Positions 39,993-49,348 of a DNA stretch of 62,389 nucleotides are shown one piece after another. The notes under the pieces were generated by a model. That model saw nothing but the letters and a program-made list of their open reading frames with translations, was not told the origin of the DNA and searched no databases. The DNA lies in the NCBI GenBank assembly GCA_903835655.1, contig CAILNT010000084.1, positions 1 to 62,389 of the forward strand. Reading direction: 5' to 3'. This DNA comes from an uncultured Pseudomonadota bacterium. GTDB taxonomy: Bacteria > Pseudomonadota > Gammaproteobacteria > Burkholderiales > Thiobacillaceae. How positions within the stretch are numbered: the stretch's first letter is position 1; each line of letters starts with the position of its first letter. The translations under genes were made by a program, and so were the position numbers.

Positions 39993-41415
39993 GCTCACCG
40001 CCCTGCTCTGGGGGTTTTTCGGACTGCTTGCGGCGACCGTAGTCGGCAGCTGGGCGCTGCATGGCTTTGACTGGCTGATGCTGACGTTCCTGCTGCCAGG
40101 CGTCGCATTTTCCGCCTGGGGCCAGAGCAAGGCGCGGCAATGGCTCGCCCCCATCGCCTTGCTGGATCGCCTCACCACGGAAATCAGCCAGGGCCACTTC
40201 GACAAGCGCGTCACGGGCGTCGCTGACACGGACGAACTCGGCCAACTGTGCTGGCATATGAACGACATGCTGGACCAACTGGAAACTTACTTCCGCGAGG
40301 AAGTCACTACCTTCCGCCTGCACATCGACGGCCAATACTTCCGCAAAGCCTTTCCTCAGGGGCTTCATGGTGGTTTCAGGAGCGGTCTGGAAAGCCATAA
40401 CGTCCTGCTCGACGGCATGGCCGAGCAGCAACTCGGGCAGATGCGCAATCGCTTGATCTCCCAGGTGCACCAGCTCAATACCAGCAACCTGCTGACCAAC
40501 CTGGCATCGAGTCAAGCCGACCTGAATAACATCACGGGCGATACGCACCAGGTCGTGGATCTGGCCACCCGCACTTCGGCCGATGCCGAAGAAAGCCGGG
40601 GTGCGGTGAGCCTGGTGGTCGGACAACTCTCCGAAATCAGCAGGCATATCGACCAGGCCGCGGACTCCATCACCGCGCTCAACGAACACAGCCACGAAAT
40701 CACCGCGGCGGTGCAGCTCATTACGACCATCGCCAATCAGACCAATCTCCTGGCGCTCAACGCCGCCATCGAAGCGGCACGCGCGGGCGAAGCGGGGCGG
40801 GGTTTCGCGGTGGTGGCCGACGAAGTACGCAAGTTGGCGGAAAACACTCGCAACGCTTCCGAATCCATCGGCCGGATCATGGAAACCCTCACCGCCGAAG
40901 CGCAGCGCATGCTGAACGACTCCCATTCCATGCGGGACATGGCTGCGACGTCACGCAGTGTCATCAGTGAAATGGAAGGGCACTTCGTCCAATTCGCGGC
41001 TTCCGCGCGGGAAACCCAGGGCCGTGCCGCGTGCGCCCGGGACATGAGTTTCGCCTCCCTGGTGAAGGTGGACCACATTATCTACAAACAGCGCGCTTAC
41101 ATGGCCCTGAGCTCCTCGGGGGAGCGCGGCTATGTCGATGCGGTGGCGGTGGATCACCACCAGTGCCGCCTGGGCAAGTGGTACGAGGGATCGGGCCGCG
41201 ACGAATTCGGGAAAACCCGCGCCTACCCCGCTCTGGCCGCCCCGCACGCCCGCGTCCATGCCGGCGCGCACAAAATGCTGAGCTACCTCGATCTAGGCTG
41301 GGAACAGAATTTGACGATGCAGCAGGCCATGCTCACTGCGATGCAGGAAGCCGAGGAAGCCAGCCGAGAAGTCATGGACGTGATCGACCGCATGGTAGTT
41401 GAGAAACACTGCTAG
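39967..41415 (+). CDS. methyl-accepting chemotaxis protein with C-terminal CZB domain
   Basis: A 482-aa receptor. Two short hydrophobic segments ([36 protein letters not shown]) give little periplasmic part. A HAMP region ([20 protein letters not shown]) leads to the MCP signalling domain whose hairpin tip is [20 protein letters not shown]. The C-terminal CZB domain has [13 protein letters not shown] and [10 protein letters not shown], the zinc-binding His/Cys set sensitive to hypochlorite or zinc (family knowledge). Pairing with the PAS protein just upstream suggests redox-type sensing. It probably responds through CheA/CheW elsewhere in the genome. Confidence 0.92.
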   Translation: MTNWSLQSRLTALLWGFFGLLAATVVGSWALHGFDWLMLTFLLPGVAFSAWGQSKARQWLAPIALLDRLTTEISQGHFDKRVTGVADTDELGQLCWHMNDMLDQLETYFREEVTTFRLHIDGQYFRKAFPQGLHGGFRSGLESHNVLLDGMAEQQLGQMRNRLISQVHQLNTSNLLTNLASSQADLNNITGDTHQVVDLATRTSADAEESRGAVSLVVGQLSEISRHIDQAADSITALNEHSHEITAAVQLITTIANQTNLLALNAAIEAARAGEAGRGFAVVADEVRKLAENTRNASESIGRIMETLTAEAQRMLNDSHSMRDMAATSRSVISEMEGHFVQFAASARETQGRAACARDMSFASLVKVDHIIYKQRAYMALSSSGERGYVDAVAVDHHQCRLGKWYEGSGRDEFGKTRAYPALAAPHARVHAGAHKMLSYLDLGWEQNLTMQQAMLTAMQEAEEASREVMDVIDRMVVEKHC

Positions 41416-41608
41416 GCTGATCGCGACTGGATGGCGTAAACCCGTGTGAAGAATACCGCCGACTTTGCCGGGCCGTATCGACCAAGGACAGCCCTACACA
41501 GTGCGCCGAAGCGCCGCGCAAAAATTTGTCGCCGACCCCGCGCGGAGTAGCGCTGCTTACCCCGGAATCTTTGGAGTCCCTCCTGCTTCGCCGTGGCGCG
41601 GAACTGGG

Positions 41609-42934
41609 CTACTCCATTCCCAGCCGCTCCATGCGGTAGCGCAGCGAGCGAAAGGTGACCCCGAGAAGGCGCGCGGCCGCGGTCTTGTTGTTATCGCTGC
41701 GTTGCAGCGCCTCGAGGATGGACCGGCGCTCCACCGCATCGAGTTGGTCCTGCAAGCCGAGGCCCCGAGCCAGTCCGTCAGGGCCGCTCGCCTGGGGAGT
41801 CAGGTTCAGATCGCCCGGCTCTATCCTGCCCCCCTCGCACAGTGCCAGCGCCCGCTCCAGGATATTTTCCAGTTCGCGCACGTTGCCGGGATAGCCATAC
41901 CCTGCCAGCGCGGCCTGCGCCGCCGCTGTCAGCGTGGGGAGGTCACGCCCCGCGCACAATCGTGCCCGCAGGTAGTGCGCAAGCTGCGCCACATCCTCAC
42001 GCCGCTCGCGCAGCGCGGGCATGTGGATTTCGATGACATTGAGGCGATAGAACAGATCCTGACGGAGGCGCCCCTGATTCACCGCCGCTTGCAGATCCTG
42101 GTGGGACGCGCTGATCAGACGCACATCCACCACTTCCTCCAGGATGCCCCCCACCCTGCGCACGCGTTTTTCCTGAATGGCGCGGAGCAACTTAACCTGC
42201 ATGGAGAGCGGCAATTCGACAATCTCGTCGAGGAACAGGGTGCCCCCCGCACCCGCCTGGAAGAACCCGTCGCGCTCGCTGTCGGCGCCCGTAAACGCGC
42301 CCTTGCGATAGCCGAAGAACTCGCTTTCCATCAGCGTCTCCGGAATGGCGCCGCAATTCACCGCCAGGAATGGCGCCTCGGCGCGGGCGCTGCGCGCGTG
42401 TATCAGGCGCGCGGCCACTTCCTTGCCGGTGCCGGTTTCGCCGCTGATGAACACCGGCGCCTGGCTGCGTGCGACCTTGCCGATAAGGGCGCGCACCTGC
42501 TCCATGGGTGGGGAGTCGCCCACCAGTTCCCGCCCCTGCTCCGGTTCCTCGGGATCAGCGAGCTTGAGGGCGGAGCGCACCAGGCCACGTATTTTCTCCG
42601 TGGTCACCGGCTTCTCGACGTAGTCGTAGGCGCCGGCCTTGAGCGCGGTGACGGCGTTCTCCGCGGAGCCGAAGGCGGTGACCACGGCCACCGGCGTGCG
42701 CGGCGCATACAGGGCGATGTGGCGCACCACCTCGATGCCCCCGCCGTCGGGCAGGCGCATGTCCGTCAGACACAGATCGAAGGTCGCCGCCCCGAGATGC
42801 CGGAGTGCCTCGGCCACGCTGCTCGCGCGTGCCGTGTCCAGGCCCATGCGTGCCAGATCCATTTCGAGCAGATCGAGCAGGTCGGGTTCATCATCCACCA
42901 GCAGTACGCGCGGTCTTTTCATCCCTACCCGCAT
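41609..42934 (-). CDS. pilR: sigma-54 response regulator PilR
   Basis: About 441 aa. The receiver domain (VLLVDDEPDLLDLLEMDLAR, CLTDMRLPDGGGIEV, EKPVTTEKIRG) is followed by an intact AAA+ domain with Walker A SGETGTGKEVAARLIH, the GAFTGA loop and Walker B GTLFLDEIVELPL. A FIS-type HTH (TAAARLLGVTFRSLRYRMERLG) ends the protein. It activates sigma-54 promoters of type IV pilus genes when phosphorylated by PilS. The start is uncertain between ATG 42934 (with AGGCGG upstream) and ATG 42922; the former overlaps pilS by 10 nt. Confidence 0.9.
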   Translation of the reverse strand: MRVGMKRPRVLLVDDEPDLLDLLEMDLARMGLDTARASSVAEALRHLGAATFDLCLTDMRLPDGGGIEVVRHIALYAPRTPVAVVTAFGSAENAVTALKAGAYDYVEKPVTTEKIRGLVRSALKLADPEEPEQGRELVGDSPPMEQVRALIGKVARSQAPVFISGETGTGKEVAARLIHARSARAEAPFLAVNCGAIPETLMESEFFGYRKGAFTGADSERDGFFQAGAGGTLFLDEIVELPLSMQVKLLRAIQEKRVRRVGGILEEVVDVRLISASHQDLQAAVNQGRLRQDLFYRLNVIEIHMPALRERREDVAQLAHYLRARLCAGRDLPTLTAAAQAALAGYGYPGNVRELENILERALALCEGGRIEPGDLNLTPQASGPDGLARGLGLQDQLDAVERRSILEALQRSDNNKTAAARLLGVTFRSLRYRMERLGME

Positions 42935-44517
42935 GGTGCCGCCTGACAAGTCAGCCGAAACAGGGCGCCGTCCGGGATATCAACGTAACGCAGACTGGCG
43001 CCATTGGCTTCGGCCAATTCACGCGCGATGTACAAACCCAGCCCGGTACCGGCCTTGTCCGTGGTGTAGAACGGCTCGAACAGGCGCGACTGCAAGGCAG
43101 CGGGAATACCCGGGCCATCGTTGGCCACATCCACATTCACGCGACTCCCGGCAGCCACGGCACGGATACGGATACTCCCCGGCTGTTTCAGGCAGAAGCG
43201 CCAGGCATTGCGGAACAGGTTCCAGAATATCTGCTCCAGATGGATGACATCGAAACAGATGGCGGGATCGCCGACTATCTGGAGCGACACCCGATCCGAC
43301 GCGGCGTCTTCGCGCTGCGCGAACGATTCGATGAAGGCCCCGAGGCATGAGGCCAGGGGCACCGCTTCACGTGTCAGGCGATCGCGGCGATTGAGCGAGA
43401 GCACATCCTCCACCAGGGAATTGAGGCGTTCGGCGTTGCTCTCGATGATGGCGGAGAGTTTCACCGCGGTGGCGTCGCCGGCCTCTTCCCTGAGCATGCC
43501 GGCGGCATGGCGGATAGCCGAGAGGGGGTTGCGGATCTCATGCGCCAGGTTGGCGGTCAGCAAGCCCAGGGAGGCCAGTTTCATGCGCTGTGCCTGCGCC
43601 TCCAGCTCAGTCATGTCTTCCAACACCAGCACGGCGCCTTCGCGCCGTGTCGGCTCCAGTTCGATGAAACGCACCCGCAGGCGCCGCCCCTCCGCGCCGA
43701 CCTGAATGGGGTGCGCCGGCAGGCATACACCGGCGTGCCAGGACGACCACATCTCGGCCAGGCGCGGTGAGCAGGCACCAAGGCCGCAATGGGGAAAGAA
43801 ACGCACGTCGAGCAACTCGGCGGCGCGCGCATTGTGCTGCAACACCTCGCCCAGATCATTCACCGCGATCACCGCATAGGGCAACTCCTGGATAACCCGC
43901 TCGTTGATGCGTTCCAGGCTCTCCGCCTGGCGCCCCATTTCCGCCGCTTCGCTGGAAGCCATCCGCGCGCCCTTGGCCAGGGCATGGGAAAGCAGGGCGG
44001 AAGCGAACAGGCCGATGGAAAGAAAACCGGCCCGGACAAAACCGCCCGCGTTGCCATCGGCGACGGCGGTCTGCGCGATCTGCTCGACCAGGACAGCCAT
44101 CGTGGCCGCAGCCGACCAGAACAACACCATGCGGGTTTCCGTCACCATGCCGACGGCGGCCAGAGTAACGATCAGCAACAGGCCGATCCCGCTGGTATTG
44201 CCCCCGGACAGATGCATCAACAGCGTGATGCAGACGATGTCGACCAGTGCCTGGCGATCAACCTGCCGCTCGAAGCCCTCGCGCCTCGCCAGCAACGGCC
44301 TGCGAAACAACAACGCGATCATCAGGTAGATCGCGCAGGTTACCTGGAACAGGCGCGGGTAGTCGAAGCGATGGAAGCTCTGGCTGACCAACAGCCCTGC
44401 CACACCCAGCGCGATGGCCAGGAAAACACGGAAACTGTTGAGGTGGCCGAGCGAGCGCCAGAATGCTTCCGGGACCTGCGAGGAAACGGGCTCAGTGGCC
44501 GCGAAGGCGGTGTTCAT
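42925..44517 (-). CDS. pilS: sensor histidine kinase PilS
   Basis: A 530-aa membrane kinase of the PilS group. Six TM helices cluster in the first ~200 residues (VFLAIALGVAGLLVSQSF, VTCAIYLMIALLFR, GIGLLLIVTLAAVGMVT and others). A cytoplasmic PAS domain (ELPYAVIAVNDLGEVLQHNA) is followed by HisKA (ANLAHEIRNPLSAIRHAAGM), then the ATPase domain (FWNLFRNAWRF, TDKAGTGLGLYIARELAEAN). It phosphorylates PilR encoded next. It starts inside the end of the PP0621-like gene (26-nt overlap). Confidence 0.92.
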   Translation of the reverse strand: MNTAFAATEPVSSQVPEAFWRSLGHLNSFRVFLAIALGVAGLLVSQSFHRFDYPRLFQVTCAIYLMIALLFRRPLLARREGFERQVDRQALVDIVCITLLMHLSGGNTSGIGLLLIVTLAAVGMVTETRMVLFWSAAATMAVLVEQIAQTAVADGNAGGFVRAGFLSIGLFASALLSHALAKGARMASSEAAEMGRQAESLERINERVIQELPYAVIAVNDLGEVLQHNARAAELLDVRFFPHCGLGACSPRLAEMWSSWHAGVCLPAHPIQVGAEGRRLRVRFIELEPTRREGAVLVLEDMTELEAQAQRMKLASLGLLTANLAHEIRNPLSAIRHAAGMLREEAGDATAVKLSAIIESNAERLNSLVEDVLSLNRRDRLTREAVPLASCLGAFIESFAQREDAASDRVSLQIVGDPAICFDVIHLEQIFWNLFRNAWRFCLKQPGSIRIRAVAAGSRVNVDVANDGPGIPAALQSRLFEPFYTTDKAGTGLGLYIARELAEANGASLRYVDIPDGALFRLTCQAAPCG

Positions 44518-44701
44518 CGCAGCAATAGATGTGGCCCCGGCTCAGGATCGCCTCGGAACGTGGCAGATTCACCCGGCACACCTCGCAACGCACCATGTCC
44601 TCGGCAGCCCGCTGCCCGCGCGGCGGCTCGCGGCGGGAAGTGCGTTTGAACCAGAGCACGATCCCGATGGTGAAGGCAACGATCAGCAGCAGTTTAGTCA
44701 C
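44492..44701 (-). CDS. PP0621-like membrane-anchored zinc-ribbon protein
   Basis: A 69-aa protein with an N-terminal TM helix (LLLIVAFTIGIVLWFKR) and a C-terminal zinc site: MVRCEVCRVNLPRSEA (CxxC) and HIYCCDEHRLRG. The LPRSEAILSRG pattern is characteristic of the short PP0621 family always found next to pilS in beta/gammaproteobacteria (recalled). Function unknown. It overlaps the upstream gene by 8 nt and pilS by 26 nt, so all are in one transcript. Confidence 0.85.
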   Translation of the reverse strand: MTKLLLIVAFTIGIVLWFKRTSRREPPRGQRAAEDMVRCEVCRVNLPRSEAILSRGHIYCCDEHRLRGH

Positions 44702-45002
44702 GCGACAGCCCGTTCTTGTGGGCGGTGTTGATCACCAGCAGCAATTCCTTGAAGGGAATCTCGCGCCCCCAACGGTTGACGAACTGCATGTAGGCCAGAT
44801 CGCGACCGGTGGGGAATTCGTATTTATCCGAAATCATGTCGTCGAAAAGCTTGCGCAGCACGCCATCGAGGTGCTCCAGCATGGCCGACCAGCGTTCCGC
44901 GTTTTCCGGGTCGTAGTCGATGCTGGCACGCATTTCATCGACTTCGTAGACGCCCTGGTGCACCAGATCCACATATTCGTCGTACGTCTTCGGGCCTTTC
45001 AT
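44694..45002 (-). CDS. conserved hypothetical protein
   Basis: A 102-aa soluble acidic helical protein (TYDEYVDLVHQGVYEVDEMR, LEHLDGVLRKLFDDMI, GREIPFKELLLVINTAHKNG). Not assigned to a function. The start at ATG 45002 (MKGPKTYDEY) is preferred over the upstream codon at 45023. It lies between trkH and the PP0621-like gene on the same strand, probably part of the long minus-strand run down to pilR. Confidence 0.75.
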   Translation of the reverse strand: MKGPKTYDEYVDLVHQGVYEVDEMRASIDYDPENAERWSAMLEHLDGVLRKLFDDMISDKYEFPTGRDLAYMQFVNRWGREIPFKELLLVINTAHKNGLSRD

Positions 45003-45066
45003 GGCATTCCCCGCTGCATGCAAAGCGGCATTGTGCCACTAGATGAGCGGGCGCCGGGCACCGCCT

Positions 45067-46524
45067 TTACTTCTTCCAGAACGCCGGGGTAAACAACACC
45101 AGCAGCGTGAACAGTTCCAGGCGCCCCACCAGCATGGCGAAGGTGCATACCCAGGTCTGAAAATCCGTCAGCGGCGAGAAATTGCTCGCCGGACCGACGA
45201 CGTTGAGGCCGGGCCCGGCGTTGTTGATGCAGGCGATCACGGCGGAAGTGGATGACACCAGATCCAGGCCGCTGAACATCAGGATCAGGGTCAGGAACAA
45301 CACCATCGTGCAATAAACCAGCACGAAGGTCTGCACCGCAAAGACGATGTGGTTCTCCACCACCTGCTTGCCTAGTCGCAGGGGCAGCACCGCCGCGGGG
45401 TGGATCTGCTTCGACATCTCGCGCATGGCCTGATTGAAGGTGAGGAGGGTACGCACCATCTTGATCCCGCCGCCAGTGGAACCGGAACTCACCGAAACGC
45501 AGGACAGGTAGAGCATCCAGAAGGTGGCGAAAGGCGGCCAGGCGTTGTAGTCGGTGCTGACGAAACCGCAATCTGTCGCCAGCGACACCAGATTGAAACT
45601 GACATAGCGCAAGGCCACCCAGAAATCGGCATACACCCCCTTCATCCAGACATACCAGGTAATCCCCATGCAACTGCCCAGCACCAGCAGCAGGAACGCC
45701 TTGGCCTCGGCGTCCGCCAGGTAGACCCGGAGACTCTTTCCGCGCCAGGCGAGAAAGTGGGTTGCGAAATTCATGCCGGCGATCAGCATGAAGAGGATCA
45801 GCACGTACTCCACCATGGGCGAGTTGAAGTAGCCGACGCTGGCGTCATGGGTGGAGAAGCCGCCCAGCCCCATCACCGCGAAGGCATGGCAGGTCGCCTC
45901 GAACCAGTCCAGGCCCACGGCCATGAGTGACAGGATGCAGGCCAAGGTGATGGCCACATAGACCAGCCAAAGATTCTTGGCGGTTTCCGTAATGCGCGGC
46001 GTGAGCTTGTCGTCCTTCATCGGACCCGGCGTCTCCGCCTTGTAGAGTTGCATCCCGCCCACACCCAATAGGGGAAAGATCGCCACCGCCAGAACGATGA
46101 TACCCATGCCGCCCATCCAGTTGAGCTGGTGCCGCCACAGGTTGATCGACTTGGGCAGGTGGTCCAGGCCGGTCAAGACCGTCGCACCGGTGGTGGTGAG
46201 CCCGGACATGGTCTCGAAATAGGCGTCGGTAAAGGACAGGTTGGGCAGATGCAACAACAGCGGCAGGGTGGCGAAAGCGGGCAACACGGACCAGATCAGG
46301 CTGACCAACAGATAGCCGTCGCGTGCCGCCAACTCCCGCTTTATGCGATGGCTGGCCAGCCACATGAGCAGGCCGCTGACAAAGGTGACGGCGATCGAGT
46401 CGTCATAGACCGTGACCGCGCCATCCTCGGTGAGCCAGGCGACCAACAGGGGCAGCAGCATGGTGAAGGAGAACAGCATCAGCACCAGCCCCAAGGTGGT
46501 GACGACGGGCGCGAGCTTTTTCAT
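45067..46524 (-). CDS. trkH: potassium uptake protein TrkH
   Basis: A 485-aa inner-membrane K+ channel subunit with four repeated M1-P-M2 units. Selectivity-filter-like segments are TTTGATVLTGLDHLP, AVMGLGGFSTHDAS, LVSLATDCGFVSTDY and CINNAGPGLNVVGPA. The C terminus ends LLVLFTPAFWKK as in the family. It works with TrkA, encoded 90 nt upstream. Membrane-potential-driven K+ import. Confidence 0.95.
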   Translation of the reverse strand: MKKLAPVVTTLGLVLMLFSFTMLLPLLVAWLTEDGAVTVYDDSIAVTFVSGLLMWLASHRIKRELAARDGYLLVSLIWSVLPAFATLPLLLHLPNLSFTDAYFETMSGLTTTGATVLTGLDHLPKSINLWRHQLNWMGGMGIIVLAVAIFPLLGVGGMQLYKAETPGPMKDDKLTPRITETAKNLWLVYVAITLACILSLMAVGLDWFEATCHAFAVMGLGGFSTHDASVGYFNSPMVEYVLILFMLIAGMNFATHFLAWRGKSLRVYLADAEAKAFLLLVLGSCMGITWYVWMKGVYADFWVALRYVSFNLVSLATDCGFVSTDYNAWPPFATFWMLYLSCVSVSSGSTGGGIKMVRTLLTFNQAMREMSKQIHPAAVLPLRLGKQVVENHIVFAVQTFVLVYCTMVLFLTLILMFSGLDLVSSTSAVIACINNAGPGLNVVGPASNFSPLTDFQTWVCTFAMLVGRLELFTLLVLFTPAFWKK

Positions 46525-46614
46525 CTCAGCGAGTGAGCATCAATCGAAACCGGCTACCATACCCGCGCAGGCGGGCTCGGCGGCTATTCTGGACGTGCGC
46601 ATGATTTCACCGCC

Positions 46615-48018
46615 TCAGAAAAACCCGAACCCGACCTGGAGCAATTTCTCCACCTTGGAGATGTAGCGCTTGTTGGGCACGAAGAGGATGAGGTGGTCCT
46701 CGCTTTCGACCACGGTGTCGTGATGCGGGATGATGGCCTCCTCGCCGCGCAGGATGGCGCCGATCGAGACGCCTTCCGGCAGGTCGATCTGTTCGATGCT
46801 TCGCCCGACCAGCTTGGAAGAACGGGCATCCCCGTGCACCACGGCCTCCATCGCTTCCGCAGCACCCCGGCGTAGGGAGTGCACTACCGCCATGTCGCCA
46901 CGGCGGATATGGGTGAGCAGAGGGCCGATGGTAGCCTGGGCCGGCGACAGGGCGATGTCGATCTCGCCACCTTGCAGCAGATCGACATAGGAGGCACGGT
47001 TGATCAGGGCGATGACCTTGCGCGCACCCAGCCGCTTGGCCAGGAGGCAGGACATGATGTTGCTCTCGTCGTCGTTGGTGAGTGCGCAGAACACGTCCAC
47101 TTCCTCGATGTTCTCCTGCAGCAGCAGATCCTCGTCGGTGGCATTGCCGTTGAGCACCAGGGTGCGGGGAAGCTGATCGGCCAGGATCGCCGTGTTCTTC
47201 TTGTTATGGTCGATCAGCTTCACGTGGTAATCCGACTCCAGATTCGCGGCCAGGCGTCGACCGATGTTGCCGCCACCGGCGATCATCACCCTGCGCGCGT
47301 GACGATCGCCGCGGCGGATCTCCTTCATGACCGCGCGGATGTTATTGGTGGCCGCCAGAAAGAATACCTCGTCACCCTCTTCGACCACGGTGTCGCCCTG
47401 TGGCAGGATGGCCCGGTCCTGTCGATAGATCGCGACAATGCGCGCATCCATCTGGCCCTTAAGTCCGGGATGCTCGCGGAACATGAGGTGCAGGTGTTCC
47501 CGCAAGTGCCTGAGTGCATGCCCCACCATCAAGCCACCCTGGGCCTTGACCGCCACCATGCGTATCCGTCCGCCGGCGAAGTCCAGCACCTGTAGCGCTT
47601 CCGGGTAGTCGATCAGGCGACGCAGATAGTCGGTGACTTCCTGTTCCGGAGCGATGACGTGATCGACGCCAAAGTTTTCCGCCGTGAACAACTGCGGGTA
47701 CTTCATGTAATCGACCGCACGGATGCGGGCGATCTTGGTCGGAATATTGAACAGGGTGTTGGCGAGTTTGCAGGCGACCATGTTGGTTTCGTCGTTCAAG
47801 GTCACCGCCACCAGCATGTCGGCATCGTCGGCGCCGGCCTGCTTCAGGACCGCGGGGTGCGAGGCCTGGCCGCAAACGGTGCGCAGATCGAGTCGCCCCT
47901 GGAGAGCCAGAAGTTTTTCCGCGTCCAGATCCACCACGGTCAGGTCGTTGCCTTCCCGCACCAGATGTTCCGCCAGATTGGAGCCCACCTGGCCGGCCCC
48001 GAGCATGATGATCTTCAT
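46615..48018 (-). CDS. trkA: Trk potassium system NAD-binding regulator TrkA
   Basis: A 467-aa cytosolic protein with two tandem RCK units. The first Rossmann motif is IIMLGAGQVGSNLAEHL (residues 2-18) and the second VMIAGGGNIGRRLAANLE (near 234), each followed by a TrkA-C domain. It gates TrkH in response to NADH/ATP. The order ntrX-trkA-trkH is a common betaproteobacterial arrangement (recalled). Length normal. Confidence 0.96.
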   Translation of the reverse strand: MKIIMLGAGQVGSNLAEHLVREGNDLTVVDLDAEKLLALQGRLDLRTVCGQASHPAVLKQAGADDADMLVAVTLNDETNMVACKLANTLFNIPTKIARIRAVDYMKYPQLFTAENFGVDHVIAPEQEVTDYLRRLIDYPEALQVLDFAGGRIRMVAVKAQGGLMVGHALRHLREHLHLMFREHPGLKGQMDARIVAIYRQDRAILPQGDTVVEEGDEVFFLAATNNIRAVMKEIRRGDRHARRVMIAGGGNIGRRLAANLESDYHVKLIDHNKKNTAILADQLPRTLVLNGNATDEDLLLQENIEEVDVFCALTNDDESNIMSCLLAKRLGARKVIALINRASYVDLLQGGEIDIALSPAQATIGPLLTHIRRGDMAVVHSLRRGAAEAMEAVVHGDARSSKLVGRSIEQIDLPEGVSIGAILRGEEAIIPHHDTVVESEDHLILFVPNKRYISKVEKLLQVGFGFF

Positions 48019-48076
48019 GACAGGCGGCGAGTGGCGAGCGGCGAGTAGCGGGCGGCCAGCACCTTGCGTCCGGCCA

Positions 48077-49333
48077 TCAGACTTTTTCCTTCCCCGGCGC
48101 CTCGATGCCCAGCTGTTTCACCTTGCGATACAGATTGGTGCGATCCAGTCCCGCGCGCTCTGCAGCGCGGCTCATGCCCCAGTCGCATTCGGCCAGCAGG
48201 GCTTCCAGATACGCCTTCTCGAAGGCATCGCGGGCGTCTTTGAGCGGCAGATGCAGCATCAGTTCGATACCGGTTTTTTCCACGCCGGCCTTCGGGCCCA
48301 GCATGGCATCGATCACCCCCAGGCCGATCGGGCCGGCGGGCTCTTCCAGGGCGACGCGCCCGGCCAAGGTCTCCAATTCCGCCAGATTGCCCGGCCAGTC
48401 GTGCTCCGCCAGCCGGCTCGTAGCGGCCTCGTCAAACTTCAACGGTGCCTGTCGCAGTCGCACGCAAGCCGATTCCAGCGCGCGCGCAGCCAGGCCGGGG
48501 ATGTCTTCGCGGCGCTCCCGCAGGGGCGGCAGATCCACCACCGCATGCGCCAGTAATTCGTGCAATTCCGCGGTCAGGTGTCCTTCCGCCAGCGAGCGAG
48601 CGGGGTCTTCCCGGGTCACCGTCACCACCCGCACGGAGAATTCCGCGCGCCGCGCGATCAACAGGATCAGGCCGCGTTGCTGCATGACCGAAAGGCCACC
48701 CAGTTCCGGCACGAATACCAGGCCGCCCTTGGCGCGTGCCAGGAGCTCGGCGGGGCGATTGGCCAGCTCGACGGGATCGTCGACACGGACGAAGGGTGCA
48801 CCGGGTGGCGTGAGAAAATGCGCGGCCACTTCTTCGCCGGTCCCTGGCTCGGCCAGCAGCAACAGCGGCAGGCCGGCACTGGCGGCCAGGCCCAAACGCT
48901 GTGCCAGGCGCTTCACGCTCTCGCCGCCACCCAGTTCCTCCAGGGTGCCGCTGGTGGTGGGCGCGGGCTTGCGGGAGGCCAGCGCCTTTTTCACGGTCTC
49001 CAGCAAATGCTTGTAGGAGATCGGTTTTTCCAGGTAATCGAAAGCCCCGAGCCGGGTGGCCTCGACGGCGGTATGCACCGTGCCGTGTCCAGACATCATC
49101 ACCACCGGCATGGTGAGCCGCCCCTGGCTGCGCCATTCCTTGAGCAGGGTCACGCCATCGACATCCGGCATCCAGATGTCCAGCAGCACCAGATCGGGCA
49201 CCTTGTCGTCCAGTGCGGCCCGTGCGCGGGTACCGTTTTCCGCCATGCGCACCTCGTACCCCTCTTCTTCCAGGATCTCGCGCATCAACTCACGGATGCC
49301 AGGTTCGTCGTCCACCACCAGAATTTCAGCCAT
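48077..49333 (-). CDS. ntrX: NtrX-like response regulator with degenerate AAA+ domain
   Basis: A 418-aa regulator paired with NtrY. The receiver (EILVVDDEPGIRELMREIL, LVLLDIWMPDVDGVTLL, EKPISYKHLLETV) is intact. In the AAA+ part the Walker A is LLLLAEPGTGEEVAAHFL, with Glu in place of the essential Lys. The Walker B position reads GGLVFVPELGGLS, without its Asp, and no GAFTGA loop exists. The FIS-type HTH at the end (GMSRAAERAGLDRTNLYRKV) is intact. It is probably a DNA-binding response regulator that cannot hydrolyse ATP or remodel sigma-54 polymerase. Confidence 0.88.
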   Translation of the reverse strand: MAEILVVDDEPGIRELMREILEEEGYEVRMAENGTRARAALDDKVPDLVLLDIWMPDVDGVTLLKEWRSQGRLTMPVVMMSGHGTVHTAVEATRLGAFDYLEKPISYKHLLETVKKALASRKPAPTTSGTLEELGGGESVKRLAQRLGLAASAGLPLLLLAEPGTGEEVAAHFLTPPGAPFVRVDDPVELANRPAELLARAKGGLVFVPELGGLSVMQQRGLILLIARRAEFSVRVVTVTREDPARSLAEGHLTAELHELLAHAVVDLPPLRERREDIPGLAARALESACVRLRQAPLKFDEAATSRLAEHDWPGNLAELETLAGRVALEEPAGPIGLGVIDAMLGPKAGVEKTGIELMLHLPLKDARDAFEKAYLEALLAECDWGMSRAAERAGLDRTNLYRKVKQLGIEAPGKEKV

Positions 49334-49348
49334 GTTGCATTCCCTTCC

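Noticed and set aside
41465-42946. 493-codon open frame antisense to pilR
   Set aside because: Complementary frame to a clear NtrC-family regulator; no recognisable protein signature.
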